DNA from: Mesostigma viride
Lineage: Eukaryota; Streptophyta; Mesostigmatophyceae; Mesostigmatales; Mesostigmataceae
Direction of reading: 5' to 3'
DNA length: 64,000 nt
Assembly: GCA_009746045.1 (NCBI GenBank)
Contig: RPFO01000213.1
Coordinates: forward strand, 4,793,502-4,857,501
In this document: piece after piece, positions 11,668 through 23,609 of the stretch
How positions within the stretch are numbered: the stretch's first letter is position 1
How the letters are laid out: each line of letters starts with the position of its first letter
Position numbers and translations under genes: made by a program
Notes under the pieces: generated by a model
The model's input: only the letters and a program-made list of their open reading frames with translations
Told to the model about the DNA's origin: nothing
Database searches by the model: none

Positions 11668-12420
11668 CTATACCTTTGGCGTGTCCAGGTTGGTTAGGTT
11701 GGCCAAGGCACCCCCCTCGTCCGGGTTGCGAATGCCGCGCTTCCCGCTATTTGCCTTGTACTTCGAATTCGACAAGTATCGAGACAGCTCGGCGGCTACA
11801 AATTTCCGCGCCGGCTGGAATACCGGAGCCTTGCCCGCCTTCGCGGGGTCTACTTTCTTCAAGTCCTCGTACCTCCGCATTGCTGACTCATGAGCTGAGT
11901 TTGCTAATGCCCCCGCAAAGTCGCATATTTTTAGCAGTCTATCGACAACTGCTGAAACCAACGTAGGATCTTCTTTAGCTTTGGGCTCCCCAATGTGAAG
12001 GTACCTCCGCGATAGCGCCGCTATCTGGCTGCGGAGGACTGCCAGCCGGCTACTCTCGGCGACAAATGGCAAAGGGACTTCCTCGCTGGTCTTGTTGAAA
12101 CGGAATGAGCGCCACTCATCATCTGTGGCCTTGTAAGGCCCATCCTCCTCTGCTGGGCACATGTAACTACCCAACCGCCGTTGGGTAGAAAATTGAATCC
12201 GTTGTAGCCTGGGTCAATGCGTCGGCCGCCTGTGTTTGCGGCTCCATGGCAACAACGACTACGTTCTGTGGACGCGGCAAATTCAACGCATACATCATCT
12301 TGAAATCGTGACCGTCCAGCTGCACCGATCCGACGACTCATGCAGTATCCCGCTTTTTTTTCTCTCGCAGGAGAGCCGTTGGCCGGTTCACGACGCGTGC
12401 GACCACTGGTCTGCATTAAC
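11668..12420 (-). pseudogene. Frameshifted hypothetical ORF, probably transposon-derived
   Basis: The minus strand carries two coding-like blocks in different frames. The upstream block (about 12330-12180) includes DGHDFKMMYALNLPRPQ and ends at a TAG. The downstream block (12174-11668, 168 codons) is rich in charged and Ala/Leu residues, with no catalytic motif that I recognise. Sequence related to the upstream block recurs in inverted orientation at 21018-21180, where the corresponding residues are DGQDFMMRFAFNLPQ. Conservation of that reading frame suggests it once encoded a protein. It ends just upstream of CACTA copy A. Function unknown. Confidence 0.4.
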
Positions 12421-12425
12421 TTAAC
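12290..12425 (-). repeat. Copy of a dispersed repeat shared with 21018-21180
   Basis: Read on the minus strand, this segment matches the plus strand at 21018-21180, including GTCGTCGGAT and an AACGGCTCTCC word. The two copies lie outside CACTA copies A and B and are inverted relative to each other. Confidence 0.65.
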
Positions 12426-12718
12426 TTACCTTAAGTTCTCCAGAGAAGTGACCCAAGCCGTCGGTTGGCACTCATCAACGTCAGCCGCAGTGTGTTGACG
12501 CGTCCGCGCGATTCACGCGGCGGCACCAAACGGCACCTACCGACAGAGGGAGCACCGCGCAACTTAAACAACGCGTTCGTTTTGAGGTCTGCTGTGGCTT
12601 CGACGAGTTCGCATCAAGTCTGACGCGGGGCCTTCCGTGACTTTACATTTACTGTCTTATTTATTCCTGAATACTAACAATGGCGGATTTGAACTGTAGC
12701 ATAGATGGTTTTTTACAG

Positions 12719-15700
12719 GAGGGGGCGATCATCTGCCTGGTACCGGGGAGGAGGATGCAAAAGCGTTTGCCAGAAACTTCGCAGCTACAGTAGGCAAAAT
12801 ATCAGCAGACACACCACTTTATTCAGGATCCAGTAACACTGCCATAGCTAGCGCGTTGGAACTCTTGTCTATACTCGGCAGGCATTCTGCATCGGCTGCC
12901 CTAGCGGATGAGGTATTCACTTTCATCAGCAAAGTTCTGCCAGCCGGTAATTCTCTTCCAGAAAGTGTAAAAGAAGCCAAGAAAGTCATGAAGGGTTTAG
13001 GGTTAGATATGCGTGTATATGACGCGTGCCCCTGTGAAAAATATATATACAAAACAAAAGAAGTCCAGACCTGCCCTGTATGTAAAAGCAATAGATATGA
13101 ACAATACGAAGATAGAAATGGAGAGACAGTAACAACAAGAAGGGCCCATCGCCAAGTTAGATACTTCCCTCTTATAAATCGTTTCCGCGGATTTTTTAGG
13201 ATACCCGAGATGTCCAAGGCATTACGATATGCTGGAGAAACTGAAAACAAACAAGATGAAGAAGACCCAAATCGGAAAGTCCACGGAATTAAAGGTAAAA
13301 GGCGTCCTTGTCAATTTCTTTTCTGCACGTGCTTTTTGGCTGGCTGTATACGGTTCACCCAACTCATGCTGCATATGTTGTGGTGATTTTGCTGCATATT
13401 ATAACATTCGGTTGTGCCGCCCGCACTTCGGCCGTCCCGTTTACCCACCTCCCTGTTGTATAATTGCGTGCAGATACCCGAGCGATGCTGCACGTCAAGA
13501 GAATGTTCCCTCAGTTTCGGCTTGACCCACGCTTCCTTTTTTTAGCGCTTTGTTTTGATGGAGTATGTCCTAGGTGCTACATGGACCAGCACTCCAGCTG
13601 GCCGTGTTTCTGTGCAATCTTGAACCTGCCTGAATGGGTCTTCATTAACAAAGATTTCTGCCCAATGGTGCTTCTGGTGGGAGGGAACAAGAAAGGTAAG
13701 GCCCCAAAGAATATGCACATTTTTCTTGACCTGATTGTAGATGAGCTGGTGAAGATGTGGGATGGGTTTTTCATTTGTGATGTGTTGGATGATGATGAGC
13801 ATGGTGGGCTCCACCCGGCAAAGATTCAAGCACTGCTTTTGTTTACTGTTCACGACTACCCGGGGTTTGGTAAGATGGTAAATATGCCAGACTCCGGGTA
13901 CGACGGCTGCCTTGTGCACGGCCCTGCTTGGAAGGGCACCTATGTTTCCCAAGGGCGCATTGTTTTTCTTGGGCATGAGACCTTGCTGCCAGCTGATGAC
14001 CCCCGTCGCGGTGGCAACGACAAGGAGGCGCCGCCAGACATGACGATGGAAACCTATGTAGAGCACTGCAGAAACAACGGCCGGGAGCCGGAGCCCTTTT
14101 GCAGGCTGCCGTACTGGCCTCAACTCCTCCAACGGCACCTGATCGACGAGTTCCACCTGGGGGCGAACAACCTCTTGCGAGTCGCCAACTCCACTAGCGG
14201 TAAGTGCGGTGCTGTCTAGTGTTGCGTCACTAGTGTTTGTCGCTGTTTTTTTCCTTTTCAACATTTTGTATTTAAGGAGAATTCCATTAGGATTTATTAC
14301 ATGCTGTGGTTCAGTGTGTGTATTAAGTATTACTAACATTGGTATGCATTTGCGCTTGTATGGCTTTGTTTTCCTTAAATCTGCTGCCAGGGGAAGGTCT
14401 GACCTACGCCATTCGGGATCGGCTGAAGGAGATGAACCTGAACCCGGAGCTGCACATGGAGAAGACCGTGACAACCACCACTGCCATGGATGGCACAATC
14501 AAGACAACAACCAGGAGGCGGGGGTTGCATCCACCCTGCCAGCTCACCTCGCAAGAGAAGGCTGAAGTTATTGGTGAGTGTTTGCTTTTTTCTCCCAACT
14601 GTTTTCTAGGTATTTGATTTGCAATTATTTAGTTTCGCAATTTTTCTTTCTCTGGTTGTGGTTCAGTTTTCCTTTCGCACGCGTTTTGAAAGCAGCCCCG
14701 GTCAGACTTGTTTCCTTTAATTGAGAAGTGCTCAAGTGAGTTCAGTGCCTGCCACCCTACTCATATTCAGTGCAGGACCTCCCTTGTTTTCAGTGGGGCT
14801 CATCAGAGTGGCCACCCTTGAACACATGGCCACTGTCGGTGGATGGTGCATGATGGCATTCTTCTCACATTTTCAGTGCAATGTGAACAGTGCATATTGC
14901 AGTACAGTAAACGTTCGACTTGTCACTCTCCATGTTGCATCAAGACTTGCCACCGACTTACACTTGTGGGGTTTGACTGTTTTTTTTTTTTTGTCTCCCA
15001 CGCAGCCCTGGAGCGCCGAATGAAGGACAGCCTGCCCGACTGCTTCCCGGGTGATGTTGTGGGGCTGCTGGCCAATGGCAAGCCAGAAAGAAAGGCCAAG
15101 ACTCATGACAAGCTAGAATTGTTTTCGAAGCGCTTACCAGTTTTGCTTAGAGGCCGCCTGCACGCAGACGCAAGAGCTGCCTTTTTGGAAACGTCTGCAG
15201 CATGGGACTCAATCTTTAGCGGTAGGGTCTTCACTCAGTACGAACTGGACGAGGTAGGTAGGGCTATGTTGAGGTCAATTGTTGCACTTGAGCGTGTTCT
15301 GCCCGCATCCAAAATGTCCAGGTCGGTTCACGCAGCGACACATTTGGCGGGGCAGATTTCAAATGTCGGTCTGCCTGACGGTAGGTCCATGGCGTGGGGT
15401 GAGAGATGCATGAACACAGCGGTTTCTGGCCACATGTCTGCACTCAATGTTGAGCACTCCATGGGCCAGTCCTTCGTCAACTTCGAGGTGCTGACGCTGC
15501 TATCCTACTTCCAGCATCGAGCCACCGGAGTAAGTTGTTTCTTATTTGAAGGTCTTTACTTCTTTCTTGTGTGTGTACATGATGTATAGCACCTTGAGTT
15601 TGTAATTCTGCATTTACATGAAGCAATGATGGCTCATTTCATTCAGCATGGAAACTCTCCTTGTGTAAAACCTTGATGTTTCTACTCACTCTCATTTTCA

Positions 15701-17201
15701 AGGAAAGTGCTCTTTAAATTGAATGCCTTCTGTATTTTTGCTTGGTGTGCTTATCATGTTTTTTTCCAATGCAGGTAAAGACCAAGCACTATGTGTGGGA
15801 CCTTCTCACCAATGATCCGTCGCGCACCATCGAGCTGGGCAAGCGCTCGGTGAAAGACGGGTACCGGTTTTCTGAGGACGAGATGACGGCGGCATTGAAG
15901 GGATTTGCTGGTAGAAGATGCCCTTCCCAAGGCTGATTACAGCGACCCTGCGAATGGCGACGAGGCCTACTGGTGAGCCTTGTTTTTTGCAAATGCTACT
16001 TATGCCGTCTGCTTTGGTTATTTTAATTCAGTCCTATTGAAAGGCGCCTTGGGATTAGCCATGCAATCATGTTTTACTGTCACAAAGCCAGCCCTAGTAA
16101 TTAATATCTAGTTTGTTTGGTTTTACCCATCCGGGTGCCATGATCTTGCCGCCAGTAAAAGCGTCCTGTGTTGTATCTGTTTTTTTTTTTTAATAACCAA
16201 TACTTAATAATAATACTCTTTGCTGGGTTATCGGTGTGCGTTTGTTTGAATGCAGGCGAGATCGCTGTGCTGACACAACGTTCAACGTGCTAATTGCATG
16301 GGCATCATTAAACCTGACGCCGCTTGTGCCGCAAGTCATTGTAGCGGCGTGTGGGGGCGTGAAGCGCTACGCGGATTCTTTCCACAAAGTCAGGATACAC
16401 GGGTTCAACTACCGCACGGAGGCTGCGGACCAATCCCAGGGAAAGCGGCACAAGAATGCGGGAGTTGCGGTGCATGGCCCGGGCGGTGTAGACTTTGGTT
16501 TCATCACACACATTCTGAAGGCCAGGTTAGAGTACCCACGAGGGGGCTGGGAATGGCAGCTGTTGTTGAAGGTGGAGCTTTTTGATCGCCTTCATGTCGC
16601 TCACCTGCCCCACGAGAGGTTGGTGGTCATCAGCAGCGCACAGGCCCCCAGGTCGTCGTGCCTTGTGTTGCCAGGTGCAGTGAGCTCAGTTGGGTATGTC
16701 GTCGATGAATGCTATGCTCCCGAAATGGTGGTAATCCCTGCCAAACTGCCATGGAGCATGGCACACCAGGCGCAATCTGCCCTCAGTAACCATGTGTATC
16801 ACAGCGTGGCAGCAGATTTCCCCACCATGCCGCAGTTTGAAGTGATTGAGGAGGGTGAGCCGATGCCACCGCCACCGCCTAGTGGCAAGAAGAAAGGCAA
16901 GAAGAAGGGGTCCAAGAAGAAGAAGGTGGCAGCGGCAGACGTAGGTGATGGCGACGTGGTGCGCCGCGCTGGCAAGGCACCTGCTCGAGGGCGCAGCCGC
17001 AAGCGTGGTGCTCCCACAGATGCTGGACCTAGCCAGCCCACCGTTGTAATTGAGGAGGTCCCTATGGCAAAGAGGGCCAGTGGAAGGCAGCGTAAAGCTG
17101 TGAACTATTGCGACACTAGTGGGGATGACACTATGTCATCAGAAGATGATGTTGATGCAAGCAACCCCTCGGACAGCAGTTCTGAAGAAGATGACTATTG
17201 A
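12719..17201 (+). pseudogene. Tnp2-family transposase of CACTA copy A (one frame break)
   Basis: Phase-consistent exons are 12719-13294, 13474-14199, 14391-14573, 15006-15529, 15775-15972 and 16256-17201, with GT donors and AG acceptors. Exon 1 has the Cys-bearing block ACPCEKYIYK...TCPVCKSNRY that precedes the Tnp2 core. Exon 2 has the core: LALCFDGV, LNLPEWVFINKDF, LLVGGNKKGKAPKN and the LLFTVHDYPGFG block, with GHETLLPADDPRR after it. Exon 4 resembles the DUF4218-like region. The last exon has a DUF4216-like segment, then a Lys-rich stretch and an acidic Ser/Asp tail. Exon 5 is 198 bp where the flanking phases require one base fewer, and its frame runs into a TGA about 60 bp past AAGGGATTT (15899). 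The true frame resumes at a Leu-Leu-Val-Glu-Asp segment. This copy is therefore probably non-functional. The catalytic residues were not identified. Confidence 0.8.
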
Positions 17202-17409
17202 TTTAATTTGGGCATGACAGCATTGTTTATGGAATGATGTGCTGTTTTATATTGTATGAACCCTATATTGCACCTTTGTGGTGCACCCTATAATGCATAT
17301 CAAAGTGGTGTTGAGTTTTTTTTCACGTTAAGGACTTAATGAAATAAAGCTCTTGATTTTTCTCGTGTTACACTCTTGGTGAGAAATTTCTCACCACGTT
17401 GACTTGTGA

Positions 17410-17750
17410 TTTTTCTCGTGTTAGTGATTTTTCTCGTGTTGGTGAGAAACTTCTCAATTTTCTCACTTTTTCTCACTTTTTCTCACTTTTTCTCACTTTT
17501 TCTCACTTTTTCTCACTTTTTCTCACTTTTTCTCACCCATTCTCACCTTTTTTCTCACTTTAGGGTTTTTTCTCACCCAAATCTCACCCAAACCCCCTTT
17601 TTCTCACCAAAATCTCACCCTGGTGAGATTTTGTTGCCTAGCGTTTGCGGAAAAAAATTGAGATTTTTCTCACTTTTCTCACCTTTTTTCTCAAAGGGGT
17701 GAGAAAATTGAGGGTTTTTGAGAATTTTCTCAGAAATTGAGTTCCTAGTG
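17410..17750 (+). repeat. Right subterminal repeats and terminus of CACTA copy A
   Basis: At least seven tandem TTTTTCTCAC decamers (17453-17540) are followed by variants in both orientations, then GAGTTCCTAGTG at 17739-17750. In CACTA elements such motifs are binding sites for the element's second protein; that role is inferred here. Confidence 0.85.
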
Positions 17751-18070
17751 TGCATGATGAGGGCGCACAGCAGGCAGGGGCCGGGTGCATGATGCAGAGA
17801 CCCTCCCCTTCCCTCATGCCATCATGCCACAGATTGCACAATGGGACCCGTCGAAACGATCCGGCATCCCCTGTCGGTGCATATGATAAAGCTTCGATAT
17901 ACAATAGCAAAGCATAGCGGGTGCAGTATAGGGCTGCCGGCCATGGTCCAGTGCCAACAGATAGTCTTGGAACTCATTCAGAGGCGCCGGTTTGGGAGAA
18001 TATTATAAAGGCCTCTCCCGGACGGGCTGAGGTTTTTTAGGGGCAGATGTACCCAGGGTTCACCCCAGCC
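17751..18070. repeat. Dispersed repeat shared with 39560-39850
   Basis: Shared words include CTTGGAACTCATT, TATAAAGGC, TCTCCCGGA and CCCAGGGTTCAC in the same order. The copy sits in the 731-bp spacer between the two convergent CACTA ends. Confidence 0.7.
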
Positions 18071-18481
18071 ACAACCCCCGCGTACTGGATCACGGTTCAA
18101 TACCGAGTGGCACATGACCATGCACGACATGATCATGCAACTTATGGGGCGGCCAGCCCCAGTGCCCATGTTTTCAATGAGAAAGGCAACAGGTCAAATA
18201 CCGGTCTAGAGCAGTCAATACATTGTCTGAGAGGAAAGGCGCAACGATATCGTGGACGCCGCGTCCGGCTGTTTGTAGGAAGATCTGCATATGGAAGATT
18301 AGTGGAAGGAGAATGGCAAACACAAGCTAGGGCGCTGACCGGGTGATGGGTGGAACTTGAGATATAGCATGGGAAATAAAGAAAAAATGAAGGCAAAAAT
18401 ATGAAAAACGAACGTTTTATACAAAATTTTTTGAAGTCAACAATAATTTAGAAATCATTTGAGTAAAATTAAGGAGAAGTG

Positions 18482-20292
18482 CACTAGGAACTCAGATTCT
18501 GAGAATTTTCTCAAAACCCTCAACTTTCTCACCCTTTGTGAGAATTTTTTGAGAAAATTGAGATTTTTCTCAATTTTTTTCCGCAAACGCTAGGCAAAAA
18601 ATCTCACCAGGGTTTTTTGGTGAGAAAAAGGGGGTTTTGGTGAGATTGGGGTGAGAAAAAACCCTAAAGTGAGAAAAAAGGTGAGAATGGGTGAGAAAAA
18701 GTGAGAAAAAGTGAGAAAATTGAGAAAATTGAGAAGTTTCTCACCAACACGAGAAAAATCACTAACACGCGAAAAATCACAAGTCAACGTGGTGAGAAAT
18801 TTCTCACCAAGAGTGTAACACGAGAAAAATCAAGAGCTTTATTTCATTAAGTCCTTAACGTGAAAAAAAACTCAACACCACTTTGATATGCATTATAGGG
18901 TGCACAAAGGTGCAATATAGGGTTGTCATACAATATAAAACAGCACATCATTCCATAAACAATGCTGTCATGCCCAAATTAAATCAATAGTCATCTTCTT
19001 CAGAACTGCTGTCCGAGGGGTTGCTTGCATCAACATCATCTTCTGATGACATAGTGTCATCCCCACTAGTGTCGCAATAGTTCACAGCTTTACGCTGCCT
19101 TCCACTGGCCCTCTTTGCCATAGGGACCTCCTCAATTACAACGGTGGGCTGGCTAGGTCCAGCATCTGTGGGAGCACCACGCTTGCGGCTGCGCCCTCGA
19201 GCAGGTGCCTTGCCAGCGCGGCGCACCACGTCGCCATCACCTAGGTCTGCCGCTGCCACCTTCTTCTTCTTGGACCCCTTCTTCTTGCCTTTCTTCTTGC
19301 CACTAGGCGGTGGCGGTGGCATCGGCTCACCCTCCTCAATCACTTCAAACTGCGGCATGGTGGGGAAATCTGCTGCCACGCTGTGATACACATGGTTACT
19401 GAGGGCAGATTGCGCCTGATGTGCCATGCTCCATGGCAGTTTGGCAGGGATTACCACCATTTCGGGAGCATAGCATTCATCGACGACATACCCAACTGAG
19501 CTCACTGCACCTGGCAACACAAGGCACGACGACCTGGGGGCCTGTGCGCTGCTGATGACCACCAACCTCTCGTGGGGCAGGTGAGCGACATGAAGGCGAT
19601 CAAAAAGCTCCACCTTCAACAACAGCTGCCATTCCCAGCCCCCTCGTGGGTACTCTAACCTGGCCTTCAGAATGTGTGTGATGAAACCAAAGTCTACACC
19701 GCCCGGGCCATGCACCGCAACTCCCGCATTCTTGTGCCGCTTTCCCTGGGATTGGTCCGCAGCCTCCGTGCGGTAGTTGAACCCGTGTATCCTGACTTTG
19801 TGGAAAGAATCCGCGTAGCGCTTCACGCCCCCACACGCCGCTACAATGCCTTGCGGCACAAGCGGCGTCAGGTTTAATGATGCCCATGCAAGCACGTTGA
19901 ACGTTGTGTCAGCACAGCGATCTCGCCTGCATTCAAACAAACGCACACCGATAACCCAGCAAAGAGTATTATTATTGCAAGTATTGGTTATTAAAAAAAA
20001 TAGAACAGATACAACACAGGACGCTTTTACTGGCGGCAAGATCATGGCACCCGGATGGGTAAAACCAAACAAACTAGATATTAATTACTAGGGCTGGCTT
20101 TGTGACAGTAAAACATGATTGCATGGCTAATCCCAAGGCGCCTTTCAATAGGACTGAATTAAAATAACCAAAGCAGACGGCGTAAGTAGCATTTGCAAAA
20201 AACAAGGCTCACCAGTAGGCCTCGTCGCCATTCGCAGGGTCGCTGTAATCAGCCTTGGGAAGGGCATCTTCTACCAGCAAATCCCTTGCCGC
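18482..20292 (-). mobile_element. CACTA copy B, inverted and 5'-truncated
   Basis: The element starts (plus-strand left edge) at 18482 with CACTAGGAACTC, followed by GTGAGAAAA-type subterminal words to about 18830. It is a near-identical inverted copy of the 3' part of copy A: last exon, last intron and part of the penultimate exon. It stops at about 20292, where exon sequence joins CGCGTTGTGTCAGC, a fragment belonging to the start of the last exon. It lacks the transposase core, so it is non-autonomous. Confidence 0.85.
18984..20292 (-). pseudogene. 3' exons of the Tnp2-type gene, copy B
   Basis: The last exon (19926-18984) is open throughout and ends in the same acidic tail as copy A. Relative to A it lacks one codon (A reads NVLIAWAS, B reads NVLAWAS) and has Val-to-Leu and similar single changes. 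The upstream exon (20292-20213) is cut off by the junction at about 20292. No transposase core is present. The DUF4216-like and basic/acidic tail are intact. Confidence 0.75.
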
Positions 20293-20465
20293 GTTGTGTC
20301 AGCACAGCGATCCCCCCTGCATCCAAACAAAGGCACACCGATAACCAAGCAAAGAGTATGCAAATGTGTAGCCTTGTTCATTGAAATTATGGCTGGCTTA
20401 CGCAAAGAGCGACTGTAAGATGACCTATACAGTGGGGCCGGAAACAGCTTGCTTGATCAGGGCGT
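20293..20465 (+). repeat. Rearranged fragments beside CACTA copy B
   Basis: 20293-20360 repeats 19904-19971, the exon/intron border of B, with a few changes. From 20367 a second repeat begins (CATTGAAATTATGGCTGGCT) that matches the complement of about 21190-21290 and the plus strand at 59375-59405. These joins look like abortive or nested transposition. The rest, to about 21010, holds a 54-bp duplicate around 20755-20845 and nothing else recognised. Confidence 0.6.
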
Positions 20466-21017
20466 GTTTTTCGAGCTTCACTGGCCGGGAGTGTCTAGTG
20501 GTGAGAACCATTGCTGCGATCGCTTTCCCACCATTTACGAGGAAATACCCGCAAATGAAAAACCACTGAAACGGTCTAGCTAGTCAGTCATTACATTAGC
20601 CACATGCCATCATGCATGTTTCCAAACGTCCAGGAACTGCACACGGTGCAAATGCCATTTGCAGTGCAAAAATCCAGAGGACACGACCTCATTGCTTCAT
20701 ATTTGTATGCAGAAGACTAAAAAAGTAACATGCATTAATGGCCCGCATGCATAAAGGGCCTGAATTCTGATGCGGGCCCAACGGCAGCACCGCCAAAGCA
20801 GATAAGGGCCCGCAGTCTGATGCGGGCCCCACGGCACCACCGCCATAGCAGCAGAGCTCGAAGGTCGTGGTGCGCGTGAAACGTACGTATGCCCTTTGTC
20901 GGTAGGTGCCGTTGGGGTCAAATTGGGTGCCGCCAAAATCGGGCCGACGCGTCAATAGACTGAGGCCGTCGATGAGAGCCATCATGCGGCTTGGGCTTCT
21001 GGGAGAACTTCAGCTAA

Positions 21018-21180
21018 GTTAACTTAACGCAAACCACTGGTCGCCCGCGTCGGGAACCGGCCCAACGGCTCTCCCGCAACAGAAAATTACGCGGCATACT
21101 GCATAAGTCGTCGGATTGTTACATTTCGACGGTCAAGATTTCATGATGAGGTTTGCGTTCAATTTGCCGCAGTTTGCCGC
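21018..21180 (+). repeat. Inverted partner of the 12290-12425 repeat
   Basis: Shares TTAACTTAACGCA-type start, AACGGCTCTCC and GTCGTCGGATTG words with the complement of 12290-12425. The conserved peptide (DGQDFMMRFAFNLPQ here) suggests a former coding region. Confidence 0.6.
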
Positions 21181-21189
21181 CCAGAGAAA

Positions 21190-21796
21190 GTAGTTGTTGG
21201 ACTCGTTGCCCACGATGAAACACAATCAAGCAAGCCGTTTCCGGCCCCACCGTGTAGGTCATGTAGTCGCTCTTCACGTCAGCCAGCCGTAATTTCAATG
21301 CACAAGGCTACACATTTCCATCTCCATTCATATTCATAATCCTGCACGACTCGAAAACGCGGACAAGATAACGGCATGCTCGAGCTACCATGGTCCGGAT
21401 TCTCCCGATTTCTGGCCTGCGCTGGTTGTCTCCTTGATATTGGCAACTCTCTCCGGTAAGAGATTTTCCGCAGTTTGGCTGTTTCGAAACGTTAATTAAG
21501 TGAGATGCCTTCGGATCAGGAGACTCACACAGCCGCGAAATCATGCCAAAGGTCATATGTTCGATCCCTTGCTGGCCGTAGCTTCTGAGCTTTCTTATTT
21601 TCCGTGTTCCGCGGAATCTCAGATTTGGGCCGCTAGCGTTTTCACGTTTGTTGCTTTCTGATCCGACGACAACGTTGTGCCTTGCTCGTGTGACATCTAT
21701 CTGGCGCATGGTGTGATTCATGTGTATGGTGCTGCCTTGCCACATGGGGCTGCTTTGCCATAAGAGTGAGTGTTGGGTTCTACACATTCGCTGCAT
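21190..21796 (-). pseudogene. Repeat family R1 copy with a conserved open frame
   Basis: The minus-strand frame 21796-21308 contains the peptide GDNQRRPEIGRIRTMVARAC and then MNMNGDGNV. It continues past a stop into ALKLRLADVKSDYMTYTVGP (about 21300-21230). The same segments recur on the plus strand at 20367-20465 (second part only), 58817-58912 and 59231-59415, and a diverged copy occurs at 44816-44945. The repeated peptide is recognisable at each locus but always interrupted. No known family was recognised; it is probably part of a transposon protein. Confidence 0.45.
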
Positions 21797-21806
21797 GGAC
21801 CGTTAG

Positions 21807-23505
21807 CCCCTCATTGGTCTTGCAGCCGATTTTCCGCCAAAAATCGACTTGCAGCCGATGCATCGGCTGCTCCGCGGGGCACCAAATTGCGCGAAAACTA
21901 TTGAGAATTAGGAAAAGTTTAGCTGAGAAGATCGAAAGTTTATAATTTTCCTCACAGCATGGTACTAGGGTTCGCATACTTCTGACAAAGTTATAGAGGT
22001 GTTCTGGCCGGTCAAAGTACAAGGGGTCAGGGTACTTTTTCACGTACAACGTGCATTCCGGAAAACGACGACCTGGCCATGGCGGCTTGCGCCCACGCAT
22101 GGCATTTACGTTTGCGTTCGAATTTTCTGACCAAACTCAGGAAATTGATTTTATACGCCCTAAAGATCACACTGGCCAATTTTTGGTTCGCGGGAATGCC
22201 ATTTGATAGGTGTCGGCAGCGTTCTTGCTGGAAAAAACTGCGATCAGGCCGGACGATAGAAACTTTGACAGCAATACCTTTCCGGCGTATTTTAAAGGAT
22301 ATATTGGTTTCTTTGTACTTTTTATGATACATAGTAGTCGTAAACGTGCAAGGGTGGCAAGAAATCGCCGAATCTAGCGACCATGCTGCACAACTTTGGT
22401 GTGCCGAAATGCGCCATTTTGCGGCCACCGCCTGGGCCAAGGTAACGCCATCCATGCCTGGTAAAGCTTCAGCATCGTTTTCCTATCGACGTTTGGCGTT
22501 TATATATACGTTCTAGCTTGTGTAGCACATTCTTTTTGCATTATTCATGCTCTTTCTTGACCCTGGCCTGGCCCCTTTCTAAAACACCCTTCTTAGATGC
22601 TTCCCTCAGTCAGTTGACCTGCCACAGTGTGATGGTGATAAGTTTTAGATGCTGTATGGGTTTGAATACCTCCATATATGTTTGTTATACATTTCCCATA
22701 CACATATTGCATGAGTGTGAGGCAGTTGGCTGGTCTCTGTGGCATCATCAAGCACGTAACAGGTGAGTAAAAGCTTCCCATTGACAGCATGTGCCACCAG
22801 GTGTGCTGGCCATCACCTGGCAAGCTATAGCAGCTTGGGACTAGTTTATCCTTGCTAGGGCAGGCTGAAATAGGCTCAACGTCACTAGTTTGTTGGTGGC
22901 TGCCTCCTATAATGTATGCCTTGCATAGGGTATCCGTACCACGTTACCTACGTGCATGGACAAGGTGGCACCTGCACATAGGTGCCATGTATGGGCAGTG
23001 TGATGATGCAGTTATGTTTCCCCATCATTGTGGAAGGGAAATGTATTGTATGGCATGGTTGGGGGCCATATTAGTAGGTATTAGTAGGTAGTATGCCCAC
23101 CCCTACCCCCTTGGTTGCTTTTTACCAACGGTACCCCTATGGGCTGTACTGGGTGTAACTGCTGGTATACCCACCCAAATGATGACCCCAATGGCTCAAA
23201 CTGTTCAGCAACTAATTGTTTATCATCCCTGAAGTGGTAGGTGCCTAGGTCTTATAACATAATTCAAAATGCACATTCTACCAAAAATGAAAACGCGCGT
23301 CTCGACCCCCCTAACTTTGGCGGTAGTTTTCTATGGCCTACCCTGCAGATATGTTAGGTTGTGATAGCTCACCCCGAAGGGCAACTCATGGACATGCTTG
23401 ACCCCCAAGGACAGCCCTTGGATGTTGGTAGGTTGGCTGTGGGGTGGTTTGCAAATTTAGCATTTTGCAGCCGATTTTTCGGCTTTAAATGGGACCAATG
23501 AGGGG
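21807..23505. mobile_element. Apparently non-autonomous DNA transposon with 13-bp TIRs, TTAG TSD
   Basis: Perfect inverted ends CCCCTCATTGGTC (21807-21819) and GACCAATGAGGGG (23493-23505) are flanked on both sides by TTAG (21803-21806 and 23506-23509), the expected target duplication. The motif GCAGCCGAT recurs inside both ends (21822, 21851 and 23467), and 21851-21870 is a perfect 20-bp palindrome. No transposase was recognised in the 1.7-kb interior; the largest frame (142 codons, minus strand, 22455-22030) shows no motif. The superfamily is unclear. Confidence 0.65.
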
Positions 23506-23567
23506 TTAGGTGCTGGTGAGCTCTTCCTTGTAGAATGGTGATGTCTATGTCAAGGATCTATCACGTT

Positions 23568-23609
23568 ACATCTATGTCAAGGATCTAAGCAGATCCTTGA
23601 CATAGATGT
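23568..23609. repeat. Perfect 19-bp inverted repeat (hairpin)
   Basis: Arms ACATCTATGTCAAGGATCT and AGATCCTTGACATAGATGT are separated by AAGC. A further half-copy (ATGTCTATGTCAAGGATCTA) precedes it at 23541. It lies 59 bp outside the TTAG-flanked element. Confidence 0.9.

Larger units (their letters stand above)
12719..17750 (+). mobile_element. CACTA (En/Spm) DNA transposon, copy A, left end not visible
   Basis: The element holds a spliced Tnp2-type transposase gene and ends at 17750 with GAGTTCCTAGTG, whose complement CACTAGGAACTC begins with the CACTA signature. Inside the end lies a subterminal array of TTTTTCTCAC words, as expected for CACTA elements. No matching left terminus (CACTAGGAACTC followed by GTGAGAAAA words) was found upstream, so the 5' end is either truncated or diverged; 12719 is only the first supported exon. 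The terminus is followed by TGCATG, as is the end at 24439. Confidence 0.85.
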
